A DNA stretch of 15,163 nt from an uncultured Erysipelotrichaceae bacterium (GCA_905201565.1 CAJKOS010000026.1:1-15163); one strand, 5' to 3'. Counted from the first letter of the stretch, positions 1 to 7,123 are shown. The notes: a model not told the origin generated them from the letters alone. Made by a program: numbers and translations.

Positions 1-10
1 ATTCATCTCA

Positions 11-26
11 CCACCTGTAGAGGTGG
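11..26. repeat. GC-rich hairpin at left edge, possible IS200/IS605-type right end
   Basis: A perfect 6-bp inverted repeat CCACCT/AGGTGG encloses the tetraloop GTAG and is followed by GAGTATTCTG. No T-run follows directly, so it is a poor intrinsic terminator. A short CCACCT-loop-AGGTGG hairpin followed by GAGTA resembles the right-end hairpin of IS200/IS605 (tnpB-carrying) elements in Bacillota. That is a resemblance recalled from family knowledge only. Any transposase gene would lie left of the window on the plus strand. Confidence 0.35.
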
Positions 27-61
27 GAGTATTCTGCTGGGGTTTTAGATAAAACAACTCG

Positions 62-99
62 AAACAAAAAGAGTATGCACAATTGATGTACACACTCTT
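62..99 (-). terminator. Intrinsic terminator of the HU gene
   Basis: Read on the minus strand, the stem runs from 99 to 87 and pairs with 81 to 69 over 13 bp, two of them G-U, around a 5-nt loop TCAAT. The run TTTTTGTTT follows at once. It begins 25 bases after the HU stop codon, as expected for rho-independent termination of a highly expressed single gene. Confidence 0.85.
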
Positions 100-124
100 C
101 TTTCACGAAATATTGCTTTACTGC

Positions 125-418
125 TTATTTCACAGATTCTTTCAAAGCCTTTGCTGCCTTGAACTTTACAGACTTGGATGCAGCAATTTCAATCTTTTCG
201 CCTGTTGCAGGGTTAACACCCTGACGTGCAGCTCTTTCAGCTACTTCAAACTTGCCGAAACCGGAAACGGAAACCTCACCGCCATCCTTCAGTGTTTCAA
301 CAATTGCATCAAACACCGCATTAACGGTTTCAGATGCCTGCTTCTTGGAAAGACCAGTTGCTTCAGCAGCCTTATCTGCGAGATCCTTCTTTGTCATGAC
401 AAACATGCTCTTTTCCAT
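125..418 (-). CDS. hup: HU family DNA-binding protein
   Basis: This is a 97-residue histone-like HU protein that binds and bends DNA as a dimer and helps compact the nucleoid. The HU fold is clear: helical N-terminus (TKKDLADKAAEATGLSKKQA), the GFGKFEV strand, the beta-arm with NPATGEKI, and the C-terminal helix. The arm reads GVNPATGE where most HU proteins have GRNPxTGE, so the arginine of the RNP tip motif is valine while the DNA-intercalating proline is kept. AGGAGG at 429-434 lies 10 bases before this ATG and much further from the internal ATGs (406, 397), so the start at 418 is preferred although it adds a short MEKSMFV leader. The gene has its own promoter and terminator. The family call is firm; the effect of the valine is inference. 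Confidence 0.95.
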   Translation of the reverse strand: MEKSMFVMTKKDLADKAAEATGLSKKQASETVNAVFDAIVETLKDGGEVSVSGFGKFEVAERAARQGVNPATGEKIEIAASKSVKFKAAKALKESVK

Positions 419-446
419 TTTCGTTTATCCTCCTGTTCGCCTAACT

Positions 447-475
447 ATTCTATACAGACATGGTACACAATGCAA
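447..475 (-). promoter_or_regulatory. Predicted sigma-A promoter of the HU gene
   Basis: On the minus strand TTGCAT (475-470) is followed after 17 bp by TAGAAT (452-447), a 5/6 match to the -10 consensus. It predicts a start near 440 and a leader of about 22 bases containing the AGGAGG ribosome binding site. It overlaps only the intergenic gap, so HU can be expressed independently of the oxidoreductase upstream. Confidence 0.55.
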
Positions 476-1462
476 TTATTTCTGTTCGAATCCCACCATA
501 TTCACATAATGTTCATCTTCATTTAACGCAATGCGTATCATATCGGAAATCCTTGCAATATTGAGCGATGCCGCATATGGCATCACATCACTTTCCTTTT
601 CTCCCCTTTCAACAAGACTGACAAAATGGGCAATCTCCCCATACATATCATCATGTTCAGCAGGAAGGGAAATATCCTTTTCATTATCCTTCTCGCAAAG
701 CAGATAGCCCTGTGGACGATGTAACATATCCACTTCCACCGTTCCTTCACTTCCCATGAGCACTGCTGTCTGTGGCAGTTTGCGATCAAAACCACACTCC
801 ACATCAATTGCACAATCCGGATAGATGAGTGCAGCACGCACATACATGTCCACACCATTCATCAGCTTCACTTCTTTAATCTCTACGCGCTCTGGAATAC
901 CGGCATAATCCTCTGCCCAGGACAGGCAATAACAGCCGCAATCCAACAGGCAGCCACCCTGTCCCTTCTCTGTATGGTACGTATGTCCATAGAGGGCAGG
1001 ATCCAGCTTGAAACAATCCGATAACAAGATCTTCTTCACCTTGCCGATGACTCCGCGCTCCACTTCTTTCTTCAATTCTATATATGCAGGCTCAAAGCGC
1101 GTCTTCATCGCTTCCATGAATACTGTATTGTTCGCCTTTGCGGCTTGTACCATCTCTTCCACTTCCTTAAAGTTCAAACCAGCCGGTTTTTCACAAAGCA
1201 CCGCAATACCCTTGTTCAATGCACGGATCGCAGCTTCTTTATGCAGACCATGGGGAAGCGCGATGTATACCGCATCTACCCCACTATCAAGAAGTGCTTC
1301 CACACTGTCATATGTATGAGGAATATTGAACTTTTCCGCAAAGGAAAGCACATGTTCCTTTGTTCTTCCATAGACTCCATCCAGTGTCGCATTTTCCACA
1401 AATGCACAACTGCGCGCAAACCGCACTGCTATATTACCTGTTCCGATGATACCAAACCGCAT
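476..1462 (-). CDS. Gfo/Idh/MocA family NAD(P)-dependent oxidoreductase
   Basis: This 328-residue cytoplasmic dehydrogenase acts on a sugar, inositol or diol type substrate; the exact substrate cannot be read from the sequence. An N-terminal Rossmann fold opens with GIIGTGNIA (residues 4-12). The family's EKP motif is at 91-93 with Lys92, and the catalytic GGCLLDCGCY motif (169-178) supplies Asp174. The C-terminal half is the alpha/beta dimerisation domain. It most resembles the dihydrodiol dehydrogenase-like branch. GGAGGT at 1471-1476 is 8 bases before the ATG. It follows the MATE gene by 24 bases on the same strand, so the two are probably cotranscribed, which may mean the transporter exports a related compound; that link is inference. 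Confidence 0.9.
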   Translation of the reverse strand: MRFGIIGTGNIAVRFARSCAFVENATLDGVYGRTKEHVLSFAEKFNIPHTYDSVEALLDSGVDAVYIALPHGLHKEAAIRALNKGIAVLCEKPAGLNFKEVEEMVQAAKANNTVFMEAMKTRFEPAYIELKKEVERGVIGKVKKILLSDCFKLDPALYGHTYHTEKGQGGCLLDCGCYCLSWAEDYAGIPERVEIKEVKLMNGVDMYVRAALIYPDCAIDVECGFDRKLPQTAVLMGSEGTVEVDMLHRPQGYLLCEKDNEKDISLPAEHDDMYGEIAHFVSLVERGEKESDVMPYAASLNIARISDMIRIALNEDEHYVNMVGFEQK

Positions 1463-1486
1463 AAGCCATTACCTCCGCTTATTTCA

Positions 1487-2815
1487 TTATACCAGTTCTT
1501 TTGCCAGCAGAAATCTATAAAGCACAAAGGCAAGCACCGCTGTCATAAAGTCCGCTGCAGGCTGGGCATAGATCACACCCGTAAATCCGGCAATAGAGCC
1601 AAGTATGGTCAATATCAGAAAGAACACATAGCCCTGTCTTCCTGCCGATAAGGCAAGGGCACCACCCGCCTTTCCACAAGACTGGAAAAGACACGTTGTG
1701 ACCATTACAAAACCGATGAACACCTCACCCACAAGCATTGCCCGTAACATCTCTGCCCCAGTTTCCACAATAGATGGATCATTCATAAAGATATGGATAA
1801 ACTGTGGCGCAAAGACATAAATTACTAAGGACATGATCAATGCAATACCGCAGACAAGTGTATAGGCAAAGCGGATGGTCTTCTTCATGCGCACATGGTT
1901 CTTTGCCCCATAAAGATAACCATACAGTGGCTGACCACCAAAAGAAAAGCCGACCATGATCATGGTAACAATCATCGTCACCTTCGAAACAATACCCATA
2001 GCCGCAATGGTTTCATTACCATAGGGAAGAAGGCTTCTGTTCAACAATGTCACACCAATTGACTGCATGAGATTTGTCACACAACCTGGAATGCCAATGC
2101 GAAGCACTTCCCTGATATGCCCCATATCTAATGTAAAACCCTTCAGTTTCATCGATAACATCGTTGACCTGTTGAAGATAAACCAGGCATAGAACATATC
2201 TGCACACACATTGCCAAGCACTGTCGCAATGGCAGCACCTGCAGCACCAAGATTCAATGTAAAGATGAAAATCGGATCAAGGATGATATTCACTATCGAA
2301 CCAAGCACAGAACCAACCATTGCCGCATTGGCACTGCCTTCTGTCCGCAACAGGTTGGTTGGTGTCAAAGAGAAGATAATAACCGGTGCCCCTAAGGCAA
2401 TCCAGGAAAAGTAGTCTGAAGCATAGCCGATTGTCTCAGTATCTGCCCCAAGTACATAGAGCAGCGGTTCTTTGACAAGTAACAGGATGATAGCCACCAC
2501 AACACCGATGACAATCGAACCCCAAAAACAAAGTACGGAAACCTTCTTTCCCTCTTCATTCTTTCCCATACCAAACAACCTTGAAATAAAGGAAGAACCA
2601 CCAAGACCAAGAATATCTCCAATTGCCACAAGGGCAGAGAAAACAGGTGCACACAAGGCAACACCTGCCACAATACTGGTATTGCCTGTCTGGGCGATGA
2701 AGTAGGTATCCACCATGTTATAGACAAGCATCAACACACTGGAAAACACAACCGGAAGCGCAAACTTCAAATAGGCTTTCGGTACAGGTGTCTTTTCAAA
2801 CAATTCATTCTGCAT
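1487..2815 (-). CDS. MATE family multidrug/metabolite efflux transporter
   Basis: This 442-residue inner-membrane antiporter of the MATE family is normal in length (about 450) with roughly twelve hydrophobic segments in two related halves. The N-terminal half starts with KAYLKFALPVVFSSVLMLVYN and VDTYFIAQ, typical of MATE helix 1. The second half contains the matching MATE repeat (IGIPGCVTNLMQS, followed by the GFSFGGQPLYGYLYGA block). Members export cationic drugs or metabolites using Na+ or H+ gradients; the substrate is not readable. AGGAGG at 2821-2826 supports the start. It is divergent from a Crp/Fnr regulator with a palindromic operator 44 bases before its ATG, so control by that regulator is likely. 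I found no convincing -35/-10 pair for it. Confidence 0.92.
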   Translation of the reverse strand: MQNELFEKTPVPKAYLKFALPVVFSSVLMLVYNMVDTYFIAQTGNTSIVAGVALCAPVFSALVAIGDILGLGGSSFISRLFGMGKNEEGKKVSVLCFWGSIVIGVVVAIILLLVKEPLLYVLGADTETIGYASDYFSWIALGAPVIIFSLTPTNLLRTEGSANAAMVGSVLGSIVNIILDPIFIFTLNLGAAGAAIATVLGNVCADMFYAWFIFNRSTMLSMKLKGFTLDMGHIREVLRIGIPGCVTNLMQSIGVTLLNRSLLPYGNETIAAMGIVSKVTMIVTMIMVGFSFGGQPLYGYLYGAKNHVRMKKTIRFAYTLVCGIALIMSLVIYVFAPQFIHIFMNDPSIVETGAEMLRAMLVGEVFIGFVMVTTCLFQSCGKAGGALALSAGRQGYVFFLILTILGSIAGFTGVIYAQPAADFMTAVLAFVLYRFLLAKELV

Positions 2816-2849
2816 AACAACCTCCTGCAGGAAAGCCTACCATTTTCTC

Positions 2850-2878
2850 TTTTCACACATTGTGACATATGTCACAAT
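2850..2878 (+). promoter_or_regulatory. Weak predicted promoter giving a leaderless regulator mRNA
   Basis: TTTTCA (2850-2855) and CACAAT (2873-2878) are 17 bp apart; each matches consensus at 4 of 6 positions. The predicted start falls on or next to the A of the ATG at 2885. This fits the lack of any Shine-Dalgarno sequence before the gene. The -10 lies inside the palindromic operator. Confidence 0.35.
2859..2878. promoter_or_regulatory. Perfect 20-bp palindromic operator of the CRP class
   Basis: The half site ATTGTGACAT is followed by its exact reverse complement ATGTCACAAT. The core fits TGTGA-N6-TCACA, the classical binding pattern of Crp/Fnr proteins. It lies between the MATE gene (44 bases before its ATG) and the Crp/Fnr-family gene (6 bases before its ATG). 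Its right end overlaps the best -10 candidate of the regulator gene, which suggests autorepression. Confidence 0.8.
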
Positions 2879-2884
2879 AAAGAC

Positions 2885-3502
2885 ATGAAACACATCAATG
2901 ACGACAAGAAACTGCAACAACTCCTCACCCAATATGACTTCCAATCCATCTTTGGCACAACAAACCTCCCATTCTTCCTTGTCTATTTTGAAAAAGGAGA
3001 TGACATCAACCATCTCCTCAATCCCTCAAAGTATCTGATTTTTCTCTTGCAAAGCACATCTGCCATCTACCACATCCGCGCTGATGGCACAAAGATCACC
3101 CTGTTCCGGGGCAATGACAGGCTCTCCTGCCTTGGCGATATGGAATTTGCCAATCCCACAGCCACCCAATATGAAATATCGATCGAAAAGGAATGCCTTG
3201 CCATTGTCCTTTCATTAGACACATGCCGCAAGGACCTCGAAAACAACCCGCAATTCCTGCGATGGCTGTGTTATTCCCTGTCCTCAAAACTCAATGACAG
3301 CGGACGTGGCAATGTCGAAAACATCACATTGGAAAATGCCGTGCTCTATCATATGAAAAACCACCACAACACCCTGCAGCACCCCGGAATAGTCGCTGAA
3401 CAGTTACATTGTTCAAGAAGGCAGCTGCAGCGCATCCTCAACAAACTGATCAACGAAGGAAAAATCACTAAGGTCAGAAAAGGGCTGTATACAAGCAAAT
3501 GA
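2885..3502 (+). CDS. Crp/Fnr family transcriptional regulator (YeiL-like)
   Basis: This is a 205-residue DNA-binding regulator. Residues about 15-125 form a cyclic-nucleotide-binding-like beta roll, followed by a dimerisation helix and a C-terminal winged helix with IVAEQLHCSRRQLQRILNKL (about 168-187) as the helix-turn-helix. The overall layout recalls E. coli YeiL. The region where cAMP-binding members carry the phosphate-binding cassette (about residues 80-105) lacks the usual Arg, so it probably does not bind cAMP; no four-cysteine Fnr cluster is visible. The ATG at 2885 has no ribosome binding site and there is no better internal start, so translation may be leaderless. The neighbouring 20-bp palindrome fits its family, making self-control and control of the divergent MATE gene likely. 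The effector is unknown. Confidence 0.85.
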   Translation: MKHINDDKKLQQLLTQYDFQSIFGTTNLPFFLVYFEKGDDINHLLNPSKYLIFLLQSTSAIYHIRADGTKITLFRGNDRLSCLGDMEFANPTATQYEISIEKECLAIVLSLDTCRKDLENNPQFLRWLCYSLSSKLNDSGRGNVENITLENAVLYHMKNHHNTLQHPGIVAEQLHCSRRQLQRILNKLINEGKITKVRKGLYTSK

Positions 3503-3521
3503 CACAGCAATGCTGTGTCAT
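3499..3521. terminator. Hairpin between convergent regulator and nrdD
   Basis: A 10-bp perfect stem (ATGACACAGC/GCTGTGTCAT) closes a 3-nt loop AAT. It contains the regulator's TGA stop in its left arm and lies 6 bases beyond the nrdD stop. T-runs are poor on both sides (ATTTGCTTGT on the minus strand, ATCGTTCGTT on the plus strand), so it is a likely but weak bidirectional terminator. Confidence 0.6.
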
Positions 3522-3527
3522 CGTTCG

Positions 3528-5897
3528 TTATGCACTTGTTCTTACAAATTGCAGGATATTGGACGCATTGACATAGGTGATTGCATGTTCCTTACCTACT
3601 GCTACAAGGGTCGGTGCCTGCATGATGCCATACTTTTTGACAAGATCCGGATGTTCTTGTGCATCCACTACCGTATAGGCAAAACCTGCCTCATCGAGCA
3701 TCCGTTTGATCATCGCACAATTTGGACAAGTCTTTGTGGTAAAGAGAAGATACTCTTCAGCATTTGCGATCACCCTGGCATTCTGCTCTTTTTCCTCCTG
3801 TACATAATCACTGACGGGTCTGGAAACAAGACCTTCTACCTTGTATGTACGGCGGTCTTTGAATTCCTGTGACTTGCCGGCATTCCAGTTTTTCACCGGA
3901 CGGTAATAACCGGTAATGCGGGAATACACCTCTGTATCCCTGCCACACTTTGGACACTTCCACACTTCCCCAGCAATATAGCCATGGTCTGCACATACCG
4001 AATAGGTCGGACTGATGGTGTAATATGGCAGTTTGTAGTTCTCGGCAATCTTGCGCACAAGGGTTGCGGCAGACTTCCAGTCAGAAAGCCTTTCCCCAAG
4101 GAAGGCATGGAAGACAGTACCCGATGTATACAATGTCTGCATATCATCTTCAATATCCAGGGCACTGAAAATATCATCGGTATAACCAACCGGCAGGTGG
4201 GAACTGTTTGTATAATACGGTGTTCCATTCCTGTTTGCGGTAATGATATCCGGATACTTTTCCTTGTCGTGCTTGGCAAGGCGGTAAGTCGTACTTTCAG
4301 CTGGTGTTGCCTCAAGGTTATAGAGATCTCCATACTTTTCCTGATAGTCAGAGAGTCTTGTCCGCATGTGGTTCAATACCTCTTTGGCAAATGCCTGTCC
4401 TTCAACACTGGTAATATCCTGTGCGATCCAAGACGCATTGAGACATGCCTCATTCATACCGATAAGACCAATGGTAGAAAAATGGTTATTGAATGTGCCA
4501 AGGTACCGCTTTGTATACGGGTAGAGCCCTGCATCAAGAAGTCTTGTCACCACCGTCCGCTTTGTCTTTAAAGACCTTGCGGAAATATCCATGATGCGAT
4601 CCAGTCTCTGATAGAAGTCATCCTTGTCTTTGGCAAGGTAAGCAATACGTGGCAGGTTGACCGTCACAACACCAATGGAACCTGTGGATTCACCAGAACC
4701 GAAGTAACCACCAGACTTCTTGCGCAGCTCTCTGAGATCAAGCCTCAGACGGCAGCACATCGAACGGACATCACTTGGCTTCATGTCCGAATTGATGTAG
4801 TTGGAGAAATATGGTGTGCCATACTTCGCTGTCATTTCAAACAGAAGTTTGTTGTTTTCAGTTTCAGACCAGTCAAATTCCTTTGTGATGGAATACGTAG
4901 GAATCGGATACTGGAAACCTCTGCCATTGGCATCGCCTTCAATCATCGTTTCAATGAAGGCTTTGTTCACCATGTCCATTTCCTTCTTACAGTCCTTGTA
5001 CTTGAAAGGCATTTCTTTGCCACCGACAATTGCTGGAAGTTCCGCAAGATCATCTGGAACAGTCCAGTCCAGGGTGATATTGGAAAATGGTGCCTGGGTA
5101 CCCCAGCGGCTTGGTGTATTAACACCATAGATAAAGGACTGGATGTCCTGCTTTACCTCACGATATGAAAGATTGTCCGCTTTTACAAATGGAGCAAGGT
5201 ATGTATCAAAGCTGGAGAAAGCCTGGGCACCTGCCCATTCATTCTGCATAATGCCCAAAAAGTTGACCATCTGGTTACAAAGCGTAGAAAGATGCTTTGC
5301 TGGGGCACTTGTAATCTTGCCTTCCACACCACCAAGACCTTCCTGGATGAGCTGTTTGAGAGACCATCCTGCACAATACCCTGTCAGCATGCTCAAATCG
5401 TGAATATGGATGTCACCAGAACGGTGGGCATTGGCTATTTCATCATCATACACTTCCGATAACCAGTAATTGGCAGTGATGGCACCGGAGTTGGAAAGGA
5501 TGAGACCACCAACAGAATAGGTCACGGTGCTGTTTTCCTTGACCCTCCAGTCCAGGGCACTCAGGTAGTTATCTACCAGTTTCTTGTAGTCGAGGGTTGT
5601 ATTCTGAATGTTGCGGATATTTTCATGCTGGCGGCGATACAGGATATAGGCCTTGGCAACATCCGCATAGCCGGCTGCAGAAAGTACCCGTTCCACACTA
5701 TCCTGGATATCCTCCACCCCGATGAGATCATCTTTGATCTTATCCGAGAAGTCACTTGTCACCCGCAGCGAAATCAGATCGATAATGTTGTTATTGTATG
5801 GCTTGTCACAGGCAGTAAATGCCTTGGTAATTGCGGCGCTGATCTTACTGATATCGAAATCCGCAATCTTGCCATCCCTTTTGACAACTCTGTACAT
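3528..5897 (-). CDS. nrdD: Anaerobic ribonucleoside-triphosphate reductase with fused C-terminal redoxin domain
   Basis: This 789-residue glycyl-radical enzyme makes deoxyribonucleotides from ribonucleoside triphosphates without oxygen. An ATP-cone fills about residues 1-95 (YRVVKRDG). The catalytic barrel has Cys175 (GYCAGW) and the Cys381-Cys382 pair. The zinc site uses Cys635, His638, Cys648 and Cys651 (CxxH...CxxC). The glycyl-radical loop RITGYY places the radical on Gly663. Unlike the usual end a little after this loop, the chain continues into a thioredoxin/glutaredoxin-like domain (about 710-789) with active site CPNC (724-727) and a cis-Pro motif QAPTL. A built-in dithiol points to the redoxin-dependent NrdD2 type rather than the formate-dependent type; that is inference. 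AAGGAG at 5904-5909 lies inside the end of the activase gene, 1 base away, so the two are cotranscribed. Confidence 0.95.
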   Translation of the reverse strand: MYRVVKRDGKIADFDISKISAAITKAFTACDKPYNNNIIDLISLRVTSDFSDKIKDDLIGVEDIQDSVERVLSAAGYADVAKAYILYRRQHENIRNIQNTTLDYKKLVDNYLSALDWRVKENSTVTYSVGGLILSNSGAITANYWLSEVYDDEIANAHRSGDIHIHDLSMLTGYCAGWSLKQLIQEGLGGVEGKITSAPAKHLSTLCNQMVNFLGIMQNEWAGAQAFSSFDTYLAPFVKADNLSYREVKQDIQSFIYGVNTPSRWGTQAPFSNITLDWTVPDDLAELPAIVGGKEMPFKYKDCKKEMDMVNKAFIETMIEGDANGRGFQYPIPTYSITKEFDWSETENNKLLFEMTAKYGTPYFSNYINSDMKPSDVRSMCCRLRLDLRELRKKSGGYFGSGESTGSIGVVTVNLPRIAYLAKDKDDFYQRLDRIMDISARSLKTKRTVVTRLLDAGLYPYTKRYLGTFNNHFSTIGLIGMNEACLNASWIAQDITSVEGQAFAKEVLNHMRTRLSDYQEKYGDLYNLEATPAESTTYRLAKHDKEKYPDIITANRNGTPYYTNSSHLPVGYTDDIFSALDIEDDMQTLYTSGTVFHAFLGERLSDWKSAATLVRKIAENYKLPYYTISPTYSVCADHGYIAGEVWKCPKCGRDTEVYSRITGYYRPVKNWNAGKSQEFKDRRTYKVEGLVSRPVSDYVQEEKEQNARVIANAEEYLLFTTKTCPNCAMIKRMLDEAGFAYTVVDAQEHPDLVKKYGIMQAPTLVAVGKEHAITYVNASNILQFVRTSA

Positions 5898-5898
5898 G

Positions 5899-7047
5899 TT
5901 ATTCTCCTTTCACACCACGCAGCTCTGCCCGTGGTACATATACCCTTACAGCCTGTAACAGCTGTTCCATCTCCTCTTTCTCATAGGCAGTGAAACTTCT
6001 TTGGATGACGGTCTCACTGTCCTTGTACTGTTGTAAATAATACGTTTCATCTTTACCGAGCATCTTTGCAATGGCACAAAGATCTTCTTCCGTATGCAGT
6101 TCCTTCACCACTGTGGTACGGAATTCATGTTCTACATGACTGTTTTTGAGAATGTCGATACTCTTTTCAATCAGATCATAGCTGAATGCTTCTGACGGGA
6201 TGCCGGCTGTCTTTGCATAATTGTTTCTGCTGTTTTTGACATCCATTGCCACATAATCAAACAACCCTGTAGAAAGCACTTCGGATAGCTTGTCAGGCAT
6301 ATAGCCATTGGTATCGAGTTTAACAAGATACCCGAGTTTCTTCACCGCTTCCACAAATGGAATCAGGCCGCTTTGCATCAACGGCTCACCACCGGATATG
6401 CATACCGCATCCAATAGTCCCTGTCTTTTCTTCAGAAAACCGATCACCGATACCGGATCATAGAAGCTGTAGTTTTCCGGCACAAAGACGAGGTCCCTGT
6501 TATGGCAGAACGGGCATTTCAGGTTGCAGCCAGCTGTGAATATGGTGCAGGCAACCTTGCCAGGATAATCAAGCAATGTCATCTTCTGCAATCCACCGAT
6601 GCGGAAATTGACAACCGGTTCAGTTTCCGGTTCAATCTCCCGGCTGTTATCACAAGCCGTTTCCATCATCTTTTCAAACCCATCCGCATCAATACCCTGG
6701 AACACCATCGTCCTGTACTGGTTGCGCAGTTCATATAATGTATTCATCATGCCCGCAGCCTTTTCTGTTGTGTAAAGGCGCTTGACACGTTTGTCATTTT
6801 CATCCTGCTGTGCCCTCACATAACCCTGTTCCTGCAGTTTCTGGATCGACTTGGTCGTCGTACCCTTATCCACTTCACCAATGCGCGTGACTTCCTGCAT
6901 CGTGATACCTTCATTCTCATTGATAAAGAACAGAAACATCAGCTGCCCCCAGCCGATATGATATGGTTCCAGCGCATGATCGAAGTACTTCTGTGTATTC
7001 CGATACAGCACTGACAGGTGAATCATAAAGTTTCCCTGACTGCTCAT
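5899..7047 (-). CDS. nrdG: MarR-type regulator fused to anaerobic RNR-activating radical SAM protein (NrdG2 type)
   Basis: This is a 382-residue two-domain protein. Residues about 1-140 form a MarR-type winged helix: GWGQLMFLFFI, the helix-turn-helix at ITMQEVTRIGEVDKGTTTKSI and the wing DENDKRVKRLYTT. Residues about 148-382 form an NrdG2-type activase (GGLQKMTLLDYPGK, then the radical-SAM triad Cys174, Cys178, Cys181 in CxxxCxxC, and GGE at 219-221). The activase half uses SAM and a [4Fe-4S] cluster to put the glycyl radical on NrdD. Ordinary NrdG2 proteins are about 230 residues and lack the MarR part. I start at 7047 (MSSQGNF) because GGGGAG at 7055-7060 lies 7 bases upstream. An ATG 27 bases earlier (7074) has no clear ribosome binding site. 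It leads the operon and abuts nrdD. Confidence 0.92.
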   Translation of the reverse strand: MSSQGNFMIHLSVLYRNTQKYFDHALEPYHIGWGQLMFLFFINENEGITMQEVTRIGEVDKGTTTKSIQKLQEQGYVRAQQDENDKRVKRLYTTEKAAGMMNTLYELRNQYRTMVFQGIDADGFEKMMETACDNSREIEPETEPVVNFRIGGLQKMTLLDYPGKVACTIFTAGCNLKCPFCHNRDLVFVPENYSFYDPVSVIGFLKKRQGLLDAVCISGGEPLMQSGLIPFVEAVKKLGYLVKLDTNGYMPDKLSEVLSTGLFDYVAMDVKNSRNNYAKTAGIPSEAFSYDLIEKSIDILKNSHVEHEFRTTVVKELHTEEDLCAIAKMLGKDETYYLQQYKDSETVIQRSFTAYEKEEMEQLLQAVRVYVPRAELRGVKGE

Positions 7048-7062
7048 CTCTACTCTCCCCAC

Positions 7063-7086
7063 ATTTAGTTGCATTTCCTACTATTT
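7063..7086. promoter_or_regulatory. Imperfect dyad in the nrdG leader, candidate MarR-domain operator
   Basis: The half sites TAGT (7066-7069) and ACTA (7080-7083), with further matching G/C and A/T pairs inside, give 7 of 12 symmetrical pairs. It lies just downstream of the predicted transcription start (about 7088) and upstream of the ribosome binding site. A bound MarR dimer there would block transcription. The symmetry is modest. Confidence 0.3.
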
Positions 7087-7094
7087 GTGTCTTC

Positions 7095-7123
7095 ATCATA
7101 GTCTTTCTTTTTTCTTTTCGCAA
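7095..7123 (-). promoter_or_regulatory. Predicted sigma-A promoter of the nrdG-nrdD operon
   Basis: On the minus strand TTGCGA (7123-7118) is separated by 17 bp from TATGAT (7100-7095), matching consensus at 4/6 and 5/6. The A-rich spacer is typical of Bacillota. The predicted start near 7088 leaves a leader of about 41 bases to the ATG at 7047. Confidence 0.65.

Noticed and set aside
11-50. Reading the left-edge hairpin as an intrinsic terminator
   Set aside because: The stem is followed by GAGTATTCTG; the first T-run (four bases) comes 16 bases later, too far for normal termination.
83-526. 147-codon plus-strand frame over the HU gene
   Set aside because: It runs antisense through HU and starts inside the HU terminator; the translation is Cys/Phe-rich and matches nothing.
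3984-4571. 195-codon plus-strand frame inside nrdD
   Set aside because: It is fully antisense to conserved NrdD coding sequence, with no family features and no translation signals.
7048-7074. Upstream ATG extending MarR-NrdG by 9 residues
   Set aside because: No ribosome binding site at a suitable distance, whereas the ATG at 7047 has GGGGAG 7 bases away.
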